Of a stretch of DNA of 64,000 nucleotides, positions 1 through 9,600 are shown piece after piece. Below the pieces are notes generated by a model. That model saw nothing but the letters and a program-made list of their open reading frames with translations, made no database searches and was not told the DNA's origin. The stretch is from Microbacterium sorbitolivorans (lineage in GTDB: Bacteria; Actinomycetota; Actinomycetes; Actinomycetales; Microbacteriaceae). Both the position numbers and the translations under genes were made by a program. Every line of letters starts with the position of its first letter. Positions within the stretch are counted from its first letter, which is position 1. The stretch spans positions 310,001 to 374,000 of the forward strand of contig NZ_KZ848473.1 of the NCBI RefSeq assembly GCF_003327285.1, written 5' to 3'.

Positions 1-734
1 TCCTCGATCGCCGCGTTGAGCGCAGCGACGTCCTCGACGTACTCGCCGCTCGCGGTCCAGTCGACGTGGAGAACCTGCCAGCCGTACGCCTCGTAGCGCG
101 CGGCGACGTCCTCGGTGAAGGCGACGTTCGTGTCACCCTCGATCGAGATCTGGTTCGAGTCGTAGATCGCGATGAGGTTGCCGAGCTGCTGGTGACCGGC
201 GAGCGAGGAAGCCTCGCTCGTCACGCCCTCCTGCAGGTCGCCGTCGCCGGCGATGACGTAGACGAAGTGGTCGAACGGGCTCTCGCCCGCCGAGGCCTCC
301 GGGTCGAACAGGCCGCGCTCGTAGCGCGAGGCGTAGGCGAAGCCCACGGCCGAGGCCAGGCCCTGGCCGAGCGGGCCAGTGGTGATCTCGACGCCGTCGG
401 TCTCGCCGTACTCGGGGTGACCCGGGGTCTTCGAACCCCACGTGCGCAGCGCCTTCAGATCGTCGAGCTCGAGGCCGAAGCCGCCGAGGTACAGCTGCAC
501 GTACTGCGTCAGCGACGAGTGCCCCACCGAGAGGATGAAGCGGTCGCGGCCCAGCCAGTGCGTGTCAGCGGGGTCGTGGTTCATCACGCGCTGGTACAGC
601 AGGTACGCGACGGGGGCGAGGCTCATCGCCGTACCCGGGTGTCCGTTGCCAACCTTTTGCACGGCGTCAGCCGCCAGTACACGTGCCGTGTCCACGGCTC
701 GTCGATCGATGTCGTCCCAACGCAGATCTGCCAC
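1..734 (-). CDS. tkt: Transketolase, N-terminal part (runs off the window)
   Basis: Thiamine-diphosphate enzyme of the non-oxidative pentose phosphate pathway; it moves two-carbon units between ketose and aldose phosphates in the cytoplasm. The visible first ~245 residues carry family landmarks: GNGHPGTAMSLAP near residue 28, the ITTGPLGQGLASAVG block near 115, and the ThDP/metal-binding GDGDLQEG followed by a conserved Asn in IYDSNQISI. The C-terminal pyrimidine-binding and transketolase C domains lie beyond position 1. Start is GTG at 734 (VADLRWDD), preceded by GGAAGGG about 6 nt upstream. It is divergent from ctaB. The family identification is secure. Confidence 0.96.
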   Translation of the reverse strand, partial: MADLRWDDIDRRAVDTARVLAADAVQKVGNGHPGTAMSLAPVAYLLYQRVMNHDPADTHWLGRDRFILSVGHSSLTQYVQLYLGGFGLELDDLKALRTWGSKTPGHPEYGETDGVEITTGPLGQGLASAVGFAYASRYERGLFDPEASAGESPFDHFVYVIAGDGDLQEGVTSEASSLAGHQQLGNLIAIYDSNQISIEGDTNVAFTEDVAARYEAYGWQVLHVDWTASGEYVEDVAALNAAIE

Positions 735-974
735 GGGACCGCCCTTCCGTCAGTGGTGGTGCGCCAAGGCATTGGCGCACGGGCGATGTGCCCGGGCGGC
801 CTCGACGCGCGTTTCCACTAACAGCTTAGTGAAAGCTGGGGGCTCCGGCGCCACTTCCGTGACGCTCAAAGTCGCGCATGGGTGACGACGGACGTGGGAG
901 ATCCCTGATCGGGAGAACTTCTACATGCCATAGAATGATTTCGTTTGGTCGCAGAAAGATCCGGAGGGCACGAG

Positions 975-1946
975 TTGTCGACGAGTTCACGCTCTGAGCA
1001 GGCCTCGACCGAGGTAAAGCAGGGCACGCCCCGCGCCGAGAAGCGCGGCTTCCGTCGCACGCTCGCCGCCTACGTGGCGCTCACGAAACCGCGCGTCCTC
1101 GAACTGCTGCTGGTATCGACGGTTCCCGTCATGTTCCTCGCCGCCGACGGAGTGCCGAACCTCTGGCTCGTGCTCGCGACGGTCATCGGTGGCGCGATGA
1201 GCGCCGGATCCGCCGCGTCGTTCAACATGTACATCGATCGCGACATCGACATGAAGATGAAGCGCACGAAGAACCGCCCGCTCGTGACCGGCGAGGTCAC
1301 GCCGCGCGAGGTGCTGGTGTTTTCGTGGGTCCTCGCGATCGTGCAGGCCGTGTGGTTCCTCGTCTTCACCAACGTGCTGACGACCGTGCTCAGCTGTGTC
1401 GCGATCTTCTTCTACGTCGTGATCTACACGATCATCCTCAAGCGCCGCACCGAGCAGAACATCGTGTGGGGCGGCATCGCCGGCTGCTTCCCGGTTCTCA
1501 TCGGCTGGGCTGCCGTCACGAACTCGCTCGACTGGGCGCCCTTCGTGCTCTTCGTGCTGATCTTCCTCTGGACCCCGCCGCACTACTGGCCGCTGTCGAT
1601 GAAGTACGCGGGCGACTACGACGAGACCGACGTGCCGATGCTCGGCGCGACGCGCTCAGGCCAGCAGGTCGGCCTGCAGGTCGTGCTTTACGCCTGGGCG
1701 ACGCTCGCGTGCTCGCTCCTCCTCATCCCGATCGCGCACATGGGCATCGTCTACACCGCGTCGGCCCTCGTCTTCGGTGGCTGGTTCATCTACGAGTCGC
1801 ACCGCATGTACAACATGTCGGTGCGCGCGAAGGCGGGCGTCGAGCAGGGCTCGGAGGCGCGCCCCATGCGCGTCTTCCACGCCTCGATCACCTACCTCAC
1901 CCTCGTGTTCCTCGCCGTCGCGGTCGACCCGCTGCTCCCGTTCTGA
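975..1946 (+). CDS. ctaB: Protoheme IX farnesyltransferase (heme O synthase)
   Basis: Integral membrane UbiA-type prenyltransferase that adds farnesyl to protoheme to make heme O, the precursor of heme A for aa3 cytochrome oxidase. About nine hydrophobic segments are visible. The first Asp-rich motif [20 protein letters not shown] and the second DETDVPML are present, along with the WTPPHYWPL signature. I chose TTG 975 because GGAGGG lies six bases upstream (963-968); an in-frame TTG at 945 would add ten residues without a Shine-Dalgarno. A TAGAAT box at 931-936 may be the promoter. Works with ctaA at 4593-5639. Confidence 0.95.
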   Translation: MSTSSRSEQASTEVKQGTPRAEKRGFRRTLAAYVALTKPRVLELLLVSTVPVMFLAADGVPNLWLVLATVIGGAMSAGSAASFNMYIDRDIDMKMKRTKNRPLVTGEVTPREVLVFSWVLAIVQAVWFLVFTNVLTTVLSCVAIFFYVVIYTIILKRRTEQNIVWGGIAGCFPVLIGWAAVTNSLDWAPFVLFVLIFLWTPPHYWPLSMKYAGDYDETDVPMLGATRSGQQVGLQVVLYAWATLACSLLLIPIAHMGIVYTASALVFGGWFIYESHRMYNMSVRAKAGVEQGSEARPMRVFHASITYLTLVFLAVAVDPLLPF

Positions 1947-1962
1947 CGGGTAGCCTGAGGGG

Positions 1963-3447
1963 GTGAGCGTCCCGGAAACCCCGCCCCCTACCCGCACGAT
2001 CACCCTCGACCACAAGGCCAGGTGGCGTGCCTTCGGGGCGAGCGTGAGCGTCTCGGCGCTCACGATCATGGACATCTCCAAGGTCAACGTCGGCCTCGCC
2101 TCGATCGAGGAGGCCCTCGGCGGCGGATCCACCGAGCTGCAGCTCGTCGTCTCGGGCTACATCCTCGCCTTCGGCCTGGCCCTCGTGCCGTTCGGCCGCA
2201 TCGGCGACCAGCGCTCGCGCCGCACCCTCATGATCGTGGGCCTCATCGGCTTCACCCTCGCGAGCGCGCTCTGCGCCCTCGCCCCGAACATCTGGGTCCT
2301 CGTCATCGCCCGCTTCCTGCAGGGCGTCGCCGCCGGCGTGCAGATGCCGCAGGTGATGGGTACGATCCAGCAGATCTTTACGGGGCGCGAGCGCGGCATG
2401 GCGTTCGGCCTCTTCGGCGCGATCATCGGCCTCTCGACGGCGTTCGGGCCGACGCTCGGCGGCCTCATGATCGCCCTCGGCGGGCCGGAGGACGGCTGGC
2501 GCTGGATATTCTGGCTCAACGTGCCGCTCGGCATCGCCGTGATCGCCGTGCTCTGGAAGGTACTGCCCGAGGTGCGCCGGCCCGACGGCGCCAAGATCTC
2601 GCTGGATCCCGTGGGCCTCGTGCTCTTCGCCGTCGCGGTCGCGACGCTGATGTTCCCGTTCCTGCTCACGACCGGCTCGCCGGACGACTCGCCCCAGCGC
2701 TGGTGGCTGCTCGTGCCGTTCGCGATCGTCATCGTCGGTTTCGTGATGTGGGAGAACCACTACGCCTCGCGGGGCGGCGCGCCCCTCGTGCCGATGGGCC
2801 TGTTCAAGATCGGGTCGTGGCGCAACGGCACGATGCTGCAGGCACTGTACTTCGCCGCAATGCCCTGCGTGTTCCTGCTGACGGCGCTGTACCTGCAGCA
2901 GGGCCTGGGGCTGTCGGCGCTCGTCGCCGGCGCCGTTACGATCGGCTTCGCGCTGCTGAGCGCCTACTCGTCGTGGGTGAGCGGCAAGCTCGTCGCGCGC
3001 TTCGGGCGCTCGCTCGTCATCTTCGGCCTCGCGCTCGTGCTCGTCTCGGTGATCGCGCTCATCGCGGCCGCCCACTACGTGCCGCAGGCCGCGACCCCGT
3101 GGGTCATGGCCGGCATCATGGCGGTCGGCGGCCTCGGCGGCGGCTGCGTCATCTCGCCGAACCAGACCCTCACCCTCGCCGAGATCCCGCCGTCCGAGGG
3201 CGGGCTCGCCGGATCCGTCGGCCAGCTCGGCCAGCGCGTCGGCAACGCGATCGGGGCGGCGATCTCGCTGAGCCTGTTTTACGCGACGATCTCGCGCGCG
3301 GGCAGCGGCGCCTCGCACACCGACGTTTACAACGACGCGTACGCCATCGGGCTGCTCGCCGTCGTGCTCTTCCTCGCGGCGTCGCTCGCGGTCGCGTTCG
3401 CCGACCTCGGCAAGCGCCGCCGCCTCGCCCGCACGGAGGCCGCGTGA
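1963..3447 (+). CDS. MFS multidrug-type transporter (DHA2/EmrB-like)
   Basis: Proton-coupled exporter of the major facilitator superfamily. The 494 residues and roughly 14 hydrophobic segments fit the DHA2 drug-efflux branch. Motif A-like GRIGDQRSRRTLM lies near residue 75, and a motif C-like GPTLGGLM lies near 165. Start GTG 1963 follows a TAGCCT -10 box (1951-1956) by six bases, so the message is probably leaderless. Its stop overlaps the GTG of the next gene (GTGA), so the two are translationally coupled and may act together. Substrate unknown. Confidence 0.85.
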   Translation: MSVPETPPPTRTITLDHKARWRAFGASVSVSALTIMDISKVNVGLASIEEALGGGSTELQLVVSGYILAFGLALVPFGRIGDQRSRRTLMIVGLIGFTLASALCALAPNIWVLVIARFLQGVAAGVQMPQVMGTIQQIFTGRERGMAFGLFGAIIGLSTAFGPTLGGLMIALGGPEDGWRWIFWLNVPLGIAVIAVLWKVLPEVRRPDGAKISLDPVGLVLFAVAVATLMFPFLLTTGSPDDSPQRWWLLVPFAIVIVGFVMWENHYASRGGAPLVPMGLFKIGSWRNGTMLQALYFAAMPCVFLLTALYLQQGLGLSALVAGAVTIGFALLSAYSSWVSGKLVARFGRSLVIFGLALVLVSVIALIAAAHYVPQAATPWVMAGIMAVGGLGGGCVISPNQTLTLAEIPPSEGGLAGSVGQLGQRVGNAIGAAISLSLFYATISRAGSGASHTDVYNDAYAIGLLAVVLFLAASLAVAFADLGKRRRLARTEAA

Positions 3448-4589
3448 GCGCGCGCCGCGGGCGCTGGATCCCGTGGGCCGTGACCGGCGGCATCGTGCTC
3501 GCCGGGGGAGCGGCCGCGGCGTTCGTCGTGTTCCCGGCGCTCGAGCACCGCAGCGCTGAGGATCGCTACGCGGAGGCCCAGGCCGCGTGGCAGGAGGCCC
3601 GCGAGGGGCTGCAGGCCGAGCAGACCGGCTGGGACGCGGCCGACGCGCGGGCGCAGGACGCCCTGACGGTTGCCGCCGCCGTGACGCCCGACGCGGCGCT
3701 GCCGTATCTCGACGCGGATCTCGTGACCGAGGTGAAGGGCGCGGCGAGCGATATCGAGGCCGCCTACGACGACGTTCCGGATCCGGTGGTCGCGCACCTT
3801 GCGCTCCCGAACCCGCAGACGACGGACGAGCTGATTGACGCCGCCGATGAGCTCGACGCGCTCGCGGGCGAGTACGAGCGGGCGGCGGGGCAGTACGACG
3901 ACGTCGAGGCCCGCGTCGCCGAGCTCACTCCCGGGCTCGAGTCGGCGGCCGAGGCCGTGCGCGCGTCGATCCCGGACGCGGCCGCCGCGGTCGAGGAGGC
4001 GAACATCTCGTCGACGGCGCAGTCGCGGATCCGCCTGCACTACGCCGCCGACGCCGCCGCGACGAGCGACGACAGCGTCGAGTACTACGTCACTGCCTAC
4101 GCCGAGGCGGCCCAGGCCGTCGAGCAGTCGCAGGCCGACGAGATGGCCGAGAAGGATCAGGGCGACGGCCTCATCGACGCGCGCCTGGAGGTCGAAGAGT
4201 TCGTGCGCTCGATCACGGGCGGCGTGCGCGTCGACTTCGACTGGGCGCCGATCGTCAACGGCCTGGGCGACGGCGACTCCGCCGGCGGTCGCGTGACGTG
4301 GCAGTACCTCGACGGCGGATCCGCGACGATGGAGCTCTCGAACTCGGTCGCGGCGAACTGGCCCGACTCGCGCTACGAGTCGCTCGTCGCCCACGAATCG
4401 GGCCACGTCATCACGGCGAAGTGCCAGGACATGCTGGTCGACACCTTCGAGGGCGACGCCGAGCTGATGGCGACCGCGTGGGCCATCGGCATGGGCTACA
4501 CCGACTCGTGGGGCAACGGCGTCAACTTTTATTACGACGGCGTCGCGCCGACCCAGGATCTGGTCGACGCGACGACAGGGTGCCGCTGA
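3444..4589 (+). CDS. Membrane-anchored protein with HExxH metallopeptidase-like motif
   Basis: 381 residues. An N-terminal signal anchor (~residues 8-30) is followed by a long Ala/Glu/Asp-rich region of coiled-coil character (~35-230) and a C-terminal globular part. That part contains SLVAHESGHVI (HExxH near residue 317) and, about 26 residues later, FEGDAELMATAWAIG, whose Glu could be a third zinc ligand as in gluzincins. I see the motif; proteolytic activity is inference. Two to three Cys near the C-terminus could form a disulfide outside the cell. It overlaps the upstream MFS gene by 4 bp. The family is not recognised. Confidence 0.7.
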   Translation: MSARRGRWIPWAVTGGIVLAGGAAAAFVVFPALEHRSAEDRYAEAQAAWQEAREGLQAEQTGWDAADARAQDALTVAAAVTPDAALPYLDADLVTEVKGAASDIEAAYDDVPDPVVAHLALPNPQTTDELIDAADELDALAGEYERAAGQYDDVEARVAELTPGLESAAEAVRASIPDAAAAVEEANISSTAQSRIRLHYAADAAATSDDSVEYYVTAYAEAAQAVEQSQADEMAEKDQGDGLIDARLEVEEFVRSITGGVRVDFDWAPIVNGLGDGDSAGGRVTWQYLDGGSATMELSNSVAANWPDSRYESLVAHESGHVITAKCQDMLVDTFEGDAELMATAWAIGMGYTDSWGNGVNFYYDGVAPTQDLVDATTGCR

Positions 4590-4592
4590 GGC

Positions 4593-5639
4593 TTACGCGG
4601 TCACCGGGCGCTTCAGGCGGAAGACCATCACCACGAAGGCCGCGGCGGAGAGCGCCGCGAGCACCATGTGGATGCCGACAAGCAGCGGCGGCAGGGCGTC
4701 GCGGGCCTGGATCACGCCGACGATAATCTGCACGACGAGAACGCCGATGAAGGTCGTCGCCCAGGGGCGCGTCGGCAGGTTCTTCAGCCACGCCGTGACG
4801 ACGAGCACCATCGCGAGCGCGAAGAGCGTGTAGCCCGGCCACGAGTGCACGTGGGCGAGGAACGAGGCGTCGAAGCCGTTGCGCTGCACGTTCGCGTCGC
4901 CCGAGTGCGGGCCGCTGGCCGTCGTCAGCACGCCGAAGGCGATCGTGATGGCGAGCACGAGCGACGTGACGTGCGTCAGGATCATGTACCACTTCGGCGT
5001 CGCGAGCTCGCGCGGGCCGGGCACCGCGCTCATCCGGACGATGAAGGCGGCGGTCACGCAGACGAGCGCGAGCGACGAGGCGTAGTGGAAGCCGACGATG
5101 AAGGGGTTGAGGCCCGTGAGGACGGCGCTGCCACCCACAACGGCCTGTGCCATGACGCCGGCGAGCACGATCCACGCGAGCGTCAGCAGGTCGCGGCGCA
5201 CGGGGGTCGTGATAAGCGAGAAGACGGCGCCGACGATAACCGCCAGGAGCAGGACGACCGACATCACGACGGTGCCGACGGACCCGAGGCCGAGCGCGCT
5301 GAAGATCATGTACGAGGCGGCCGCGACGACGACGCCGCCGACGGCGAAGATGACGGCCGGGATGACGGCGCGTCGGCCGCCCGCGGCGGCGAGGGCGAAC
5401 AGGAGCACGAGCAGGGCGATGATCCCGACCGCACCCGTCATGGTGCGGTTACCGAACTCGATCAGCCCGTGGATCCCGAGCTCCTGGGTCGGGATGAGCG
5501 ACTCGGGGGTGCAGAGCGGCCACTGGTCGCAGCCGAGTCCGGATCCGGTGAGGCGCACGGCGCCACCCGTACCGATGATGATCACCTCCGCGAGGAACGA
5601 AAGCCAGGCGAAAACCCTGAGTGCGGGGGAGATGGTCAT
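4593..5639 (-). CDS. ctaA: Heme A synthase (COX15/CtaA family)
   Basis: Membrane monooxygenase that oxidises the C8 methyl of heme O to a formyl group, giving heme A for cytochrome c oxidase. 348 residues, about eight transmembrane helices in two four-helix halves. Early GGAVRLTGSGLGCDQWPLC (residues ~25-45) and HGLIEFGNR (His plus Glu) are the family hallmarks; the second half has HVHSWPGY and a late HMVLA histidine. The Cys pair in CDQWPLC matches the redox Cys of actinobacterial/Bacillus CtaA. ATG 5639 has AGGAG upstream. It is convergent with the HExxH gene, with only 3 bp between stops. Confidence 0.94.
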   Translation of the reverse strand: MTISPALRVFAWLSFLAEVIIIGTGGAVRLTGSGLGCDQWPLCTPESLIPTQELGIHGLIEFGNRTMTGAVGIIALLVLLFALAAAGGRRAVIPAVIFAVGGVVVAAASYMIFSALGLGSVGTVVMSVVLLLAVIVGAVFSLITTPVRRDLLTLAWIVLAGVMAQAVVGGSAVLTGLNPFIVGFHYASSLALVCVTAAFIVRMSAVPGPRELATPKWYMILTHVTSLVLAITIAFGVLTTASGPHSGDANVQRNGFDASFLAHVHSWPGYTLFALAMVLVVTAWLKNLPTRPWATTFIGVLVVQIIVGVIQARDALPPLLVGIHMVLAALSAAAFVVMVFRLKRPVTA

Positions 5640-5717
5640 ACGTAATGCTCCTGAACCTGCCCTGGGAGCTCCGCGCGCGCCGGGCGCGCCCCAGGGGGAG
5701 ACCTGTAGAATTGAGCG

Positions 5718-5855
5718 ATGAAGGAGAAGGCGCGCGAAAGCGCACCGGATCCGACAACAAGTCTAGGCGCAGGGCCTGCGTCGAAAATGAGGGTCCACCC
5801 ACACCGCGTCCACTCCGATGCGGCGGAACAGCTAATACTGTTCGGGACCCACTGA
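5718..5855 (+). CDS. Possible leaderless small ORF upstream of sufB (45 codons)
   Basis: ATG 5718 lies six bases after a good -10 box, TAGAAT (5706-5711). This is the same spacing seen at many leaderless genes in this window. The frame runs 45 codons and stops 18 bp before sufB, just ahead of its GAAGGAGAG ribosome site. Third-position GC is close to the background rather than the usual near-saturation, so it may be an untranslated leader or a regulatory leader peptide rather than a functional protein. No SufR-type regulator gene occupies this spot. Confidence 0.3.
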   Translation: MKEKARESAPDPTTSLGAGPASKMRVHPHRVHSDAAEQLILFGTH

Positions 5856-5873
5856 AGGAGAGTGTGAGCCGAC

Positions 5874-7292
5874 ATGTCTGATGTGTTGATCGATCGCCCA
5901 GAGCTCGAAGGGCTGGGGGTGTATGAGTTCGGCTGGCACGACTCCGACGCCGCCGGCGCGAGCGCACAGCGCGGCCTGAGCGAAGCCGTCGTCCGCGACA
6001 TCTCGGGGCTGAAGAGCGAACCCGAGTGGATGCTCAAGACCCGCCTCAAGGGCCTGAGCCTCTTCGAGAAGAAGCCGATGCCGACGTGGGGTGCCGACCT
6101 CAGCGCCATCGACTTCGACAACATTAAGTACTTCGTGCGCTCGACCGAGAAGCAGGCCGAGAGCTGGGAAGAGCTCCCCGAGGACATCAAGGAGACGTAC
6201 GAGCGTCTCGGCATCCCGGAGGCGGAGCGTCAGCGCCTCGTCGCCGGCGTCGCCGCGCAGTACGAGTCGGAGGTCGTGTACCACCAGATCCGCGAGGACC
6301 TCGAGGCACAGGGCGTCATCTTCATGGACACCGACACGGCGCTCCGCGAGCACCCCGAGTTCTTCGAGGAGTACTTCGGCACCGTGATCCCGGCGGGCGA
6401 CAACAAGTTCGCCGCGCTGAACACGGCCGTGTGGTCGGGTGGATCCTTCGTCTACGTCCCGAAGGGCGTGCACGTCGAGATTCCGCTCCAGGCCTACTTC
6501 CGTATCAACACGGAGAACATGGGCCAGTTCGAGCGCACGCTCATCATCGCCGATGAGGGCAGCTACGTGCACTACATCGAGGGTTGCACGGCGCCGATCT
6601 ACAAGTCGGACTCGCTGCACTCGGCCGTCGTCGAGATCATCGTGAAGAAGAACGCCCGCGTTCGCTACACGACGATCCAGAACTGGTCGAACAACGTCTA
6701 CAACCTCGTTACCAAGCGCGCCATCGCGGAAGAGGGCGCGACCATGGAGTGGGTCGACGGCAACATCGGCTCGAAGGTCACGATGAAATACCCGTCGATC
6801 TTCCTCATGGGCGAGCACGCCAAGGGCGAGACGCTCTCAGTCGCCTTCGCGGGCCCTGGCCAGCACCAGGACGCCGGCGCGAAGATGATCCACATGGCGC
6901 CCTACACGCAGTCGTCGATCGTCTCGAAGTCGATCGCCCGCGGCGGCGGCCGCGCGGGTTACCGCGGCGAGGTGCGCGTCGACGAGAAGGCCCACCACTC
7001 GTCGAACTCCGTGATCTGTGACGCCCTGCTGGTCGACACGCAGTCGCGTTCCGACACCTACCCGGCGATCGACATCCGCGTCGACGACGTCGTGCTCGGC
7101 CACGAGGCGACCGTGTCGAAGGTCAGCGAAGAGCAGCTGTTCTACCTCATGAGCCGCGGTCTCGAGGAGACCGAGGCCATGGCGATGATCGTGCGCGGCT
7201 TCATCGAGCCGATCGCTCGCGAGCTGCCGATGGAATACGCGCTGGAACTCAACAAGCTCATCGAGATGGGCATGGAAGGATCGGTCGGCTAA
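5874..7292 (+). CDS. sufB: Fe-S cluster assembly scaffold SufB
   Basis: 472-residue SufB core subunit of the SufBC2D complex, which assembles 4Fe-4S clusters in the cytoplasm. Continuous similarity is evident: [21 protein letters not shown], the [20 protein letters not shown] block with the conserved Cys, [19 protein letters not shown], and the C-terminal [11 protein letters not shown] repeat shared with SufD. No intein is present, unlike some mycobacterial SufB. Start ATG 5874 follows GAAGGAGAG. First gene of sufB-sufD-Rieske-sufC-sufT; a TAATACT box sits at 5833-5839 and TAGAAT at 5706-5711. Confidence 0.97.
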   Translation: MSDVLIDRPELEGLGVYEFGWHDSDAAGASAQRGLSEAVVRDISGLKSEPEWMLKTRLKGLSLFEKKPMPTWGADLSAIDFDNIKYFVRSTEKQAESWEELPEDIKETYERLGIPEAERQRLVAGVAAQYESEVVYHQIREDLEAQGVIFMDTDTALREHPEFFEEYFGTVIPAGDNKFAALNTAVWSGGSFVYVPKGVHVEIPLQAYFRINTENMGQFERTLIIADEGSYVHYIEGCTAPIYKSDSLHSAVVEIIVKKNARVRYTTIQNWSNNVYNLVTKRAIAEEGATMEWVDGNIGSKVTMKYPSIFLMGEHAKGETLSVAFAGPGQHQDAGAKMIHMAPYTQSSIVSKSIARGGGRAGYRGEVRVDEKAHHSSNSVICDALLVDTQSRSDTYPAIDIRVDDVVLGHEATVSKVSEEQLFYLMSRGLEETEAMAMIVRGFIEPIARELPMEYALELNKLIEMGMEGSVG

Positions 7293-7294
7293 GC

Positions 7295-8485
7295 ATGACG
7301 ACTGTGCAGACTCACGAGGACCCGGCTCGCGCCCTCACCGACGGCGCCTTCGTCCCCGTGCAGACCCGTTCCGAGCGCCCGCGCTCGTTCGAGCCCGCCG
7401 ACTTCGGCACCCCCACGGGTCGCGAGGTGAACTGGAAGCACACGCCCATGGCGCGCATCGCCCCGCTGTTCGCCCCGGCGACCGCGAACGACGGCGTGAG
7501 CTATTCGTTCTCGTCGGGCGAGGAATTCCTCGCCCCCAGCCTCAAGGTCGGCGACGCGCCGCGCGGTGAGTTCTTCGTTCCCGAAGACATCACGGGCGCG
7601 CTCGCATGGCAGGGCTCGGCCGAGGCGATGCACATCAGCATCCCGCGCGAGGACGAGCTCGAGGCTCCGATCGTTCTCGACATCGAGGGTCAGGGCGCCG
7701 ACAAGCGCGCCGACGGTCACATCGTCATCGAGGCCGGCGCGATGAGCAAGGCGATCGTCGTGCTGCAGCACACCGGTGCGGCGCAGTACAACCAGAACCT
7801 CGAGATCCTCGTGCGCGACGGCGCCGACCTCACGGTCATCGCGCTGCAGAAGTGGGACGACGAGGCCGTCCACGCCTCGGCCCACCAGGCGACGGTCGGC
7901 CGCGACGCCAAGCTCACGCACTTCGTCGTGAGCTTCGGCGGCGGCGTCGTGCGCGTCAACCCGAACCTCGACCTGACCGGTCAGGGCGCGGAGGGCCAGA
8001 TGTACGGCCTCTCGTACGCCGACGACGGCCAGCACCTCGAGAGCCAGGTGTACATGCACCACAACGGCCCCGAGACGACGGGTGACGTGCTCTACAAGAC
8101 CGCGCTCCAGGGCAAGACCGCCCGCGCCGTCTGGATCGGTGACGTGCTCATCGGTGCCGGCGCGACCGGAACCGACTCGTACGAGGCGAACCGCAACCTG
8201 CTGCTCACGAACGGCGCCCGCGCCGACTCGATCCCGAACCTCGAGATCAAGACCGGCGACATCAAGGGCGCCGGACACGCGTCGGCGACCGGTCGCTTCG
8301 ACGACGAGCAGCTGTTCTACCTGCAGGCCCGCGGCATCGGCGAGCTCGAGGCCCGCCGCCTGATCGTGCTCGGCTTCCTCTCCGAGATCCCGCAGAAGAT
8401 CCAGGTTCCGGAGCTGCAGGAAGCGCTCCTCGCCGAGATCGAGCGCGAGATCGCGACCGGCGTTGCCGTAGGAGTCACGGCGTGA
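7295..8485 (+). CDS. sufD: Fe-S cluster assembly protein SufD
   Basis: 396-residue partner of SufB in the SufBC2D scaffold; it is required for iron entry and SufC docking. The beta-helix core ends in the family signature GHASATGRFDDEQLFYLQAR followed by GIGELEARRLIVLGFL. An N-terminal segment has REVNWKHTPM, typical of actinobacterial SufD. It begins 2 bp after sufB stops, so the two are co-translated, and its own stop overlaps the GTG of the Rieske gene. Confidence 0.95.
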   Translation: MTTVQTHEDPARALTDGAFVPVQTRSERPRSFEPADFGTPTGREVNWKHTPMARIAPLFAPATANDGVSYSFSSGEEFLAPSLKVGDAPRGEFFVPEDITGALAWQGSAEAMHISIPREDELEAPIVLDIEGQGADKRADGHIVIEAGAMSKAIVVLQHTGAAQYNQNLEILVRDGADLTVIALQKWDDEAVHASAHQATVGRDAKLTHFVVSFGGGVVRVNPNLDLTGQGAEGQMYGLSYADDGQHLESQVYMHHNGPETTGDVLYKTALQGKTARAVWIGDVLIGAGATGTDSYEANRNLLLTNGARADSIPNLEIKTGDIKGAGHASATGRFDDEQLFYLQARGIGELEARRLIVLGFLSEIPQKIQVPELQEALLAEIEREIATGVAVGVTA

Positions 8486-8808
8486 GCGCCGAGCGCGTAT
8501 GCGGCCTGAGCGAGCTCGTTCAGGACGAGGCGCGCCGCGTCGAGGTTGGCGGCGTCCCCATCGCCGTCGTGCTCGACTCGAACGGTGAAGTGCACGCCAT
8601 TGGCGACACCTGCACGCACGGCGAGATCTCCCTCTCCGAGGGCTTCGTCGAGGGCGACACGCTCGAATGCTGGGCACACGGATCCGCATTCTCGCTTCGC
8701 ACCGGCAAGCCCCTGAACCTCCCTGCTTACGAGCCCGTCCCGGTCTACGCCGTCCAGATCGACGGCGACGACGTGCTCATCGACATCAATGTGAAGAAGG
8801 AAAACTGA
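8482..8808 (+). CDS. Rieske-type [2Fe-2S] ferredoxin of the suf operon
   Basis: 108-residue single-domain Rieske protein with both cluster half-sites visible: CTHGEISLSEG (Cys-x-His) and CWAHGSAF (Cys-x2-His). This makes it the small non-heme-oxygenase-type ferredoxin often found between sufD and sufC in actinobacteria. GTG 8482 overlaps the sufD stop and the gene ends just before sufC. It probably supplies electrons during cluster assembly or is a client used as a cluster carrier; that role is inferred from position only. Confidence 0.88.
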   Translation: MSAERVCGLSELVQDEARRVEVGGVPIAVVLDSNGEVHAIGDTCTHGEISLSEGFVEGDTLECWAHGSAFSLRTGKPLNLPAYEPVPVYAVQIDGDDVLIDINVKKEN

Positions 8809-8809
8809 C

Positions 8810-9580
8810 ATGGCTGTCCTCGAAATCCGAGACCTGCACGTCACCGTCGAGACGGACGAGGGCACGACGCCCATCCTCAACGGCGTGAACCTCACCATCA
8901 ACAGCGACGAGACGCACGCGATCATGGGTCCGAACGGATCCGGTAAGTCGACGCTCGCGTCGACGATTGCGGGTCACCCGAAGTACACCGTCACGGGCGG
9001 CACGATCACGCTCGACGGCGAAGACGTGCTCGAGATGAGCGTCGACGAGCGTGCGCGCGCGGGCCTGTTCCTCGCGATGCAGTACCCCGTCGAGATCCCC
9101 GGCGTGACCGTCACGAACTTCCTCCGCACCGCGAAGACGGCGATCGACGGCGAGGCGCCCTCGATCCGCACGTGGACGAAGGACGTCAAGGAGGGCATGG
9201 CGAACCTCCGCATGGACCCGAAGTTCGCGCAGCGCAACGTCAACGAGGGCTTCTCGGGTGGCGAGAAGAAGCGCCACGAGATCCTGCAGCTCGAGCTCCT
9301 GAAGCCCCAGATCGCCATCCTCGACGAGACCGACTCCGGCCTCGACGTCGACGCGCTCAAGATCGTGTCGGAGGGCGTGAACCGCGCGAAGGAGAACACC
9401 GGCCTCGGCGTTCTGCTCATCACGCACTACACGCGCATCCTGCGCTACATCAAGCCCCAGTTCGTGCACGTCATGGTCAAGGGCAAGATCGCCGAGGAGG
9501 GCGGCCCCGAGCTCGCCGAGCGCCTCGAGAACGAGGGCTACGCGGCCTACCTCCCCGAGGGCGCGCCCCTCGAGGGCTGA
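8810..9580 (+). CDS. sufC: Fe-S assembly ATPase SufC
   Basis: ABC-type ATPase that energises SufBD. Walker A GPNGSGKST (~residue 40), the SufC-specific signature FSGGEKKRHEILQLEL (~145), Walker B IAILDETDSGLD and the H-loop ITHYTRIL are all present. Length 256 is normal. It is cytoplasmic and has no transporter partner; the partners are the upstream SufB and SufD. ATG 8810 follows AAGGAAAACTGAC at the end of the Rieske gene. Confidence 0.97.
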   Translation: MAVLEIRDLHVTVETDEGTTPILNGVNLTINSDETHAIMGPNGSGKSTLASTIAGHPKYTVTGGTITLDGEDVLEMSVDERARAGLFLAMQYPVEIPGVTVTNFLRTAKTAIDGEAPSIRTWTKDVKEGMANLRMDPKFAQRNVNEGFSGGEKKRHEILQLELLKPQIAILDETDSGLDVDALKIVSEGVNRAKENTGLGVLLITHYTRILRYIKPQFVHVMVKGKIAEEGGPELAERLENEGYAAYLPEGAPLEG

Positions 9581-9600
9581 ACGGGATTAAGGTAAGCCTT

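Noticed and set aside
1897..3318. Long open frame (473 codons) antisense to the MFS gene
   Set aside because: Third-position GC makes long opposite-strand frames common here; composition (Arg/Asp/Glu-rich, no motifs) is that of a shadow.
2022..3443. Apparent single long protein joining the MFS region to the HExxH gene
   Set aside because: The first part is out of frame with the MFS gene that has all the motifs; the real second gene starts at GTG 3444.
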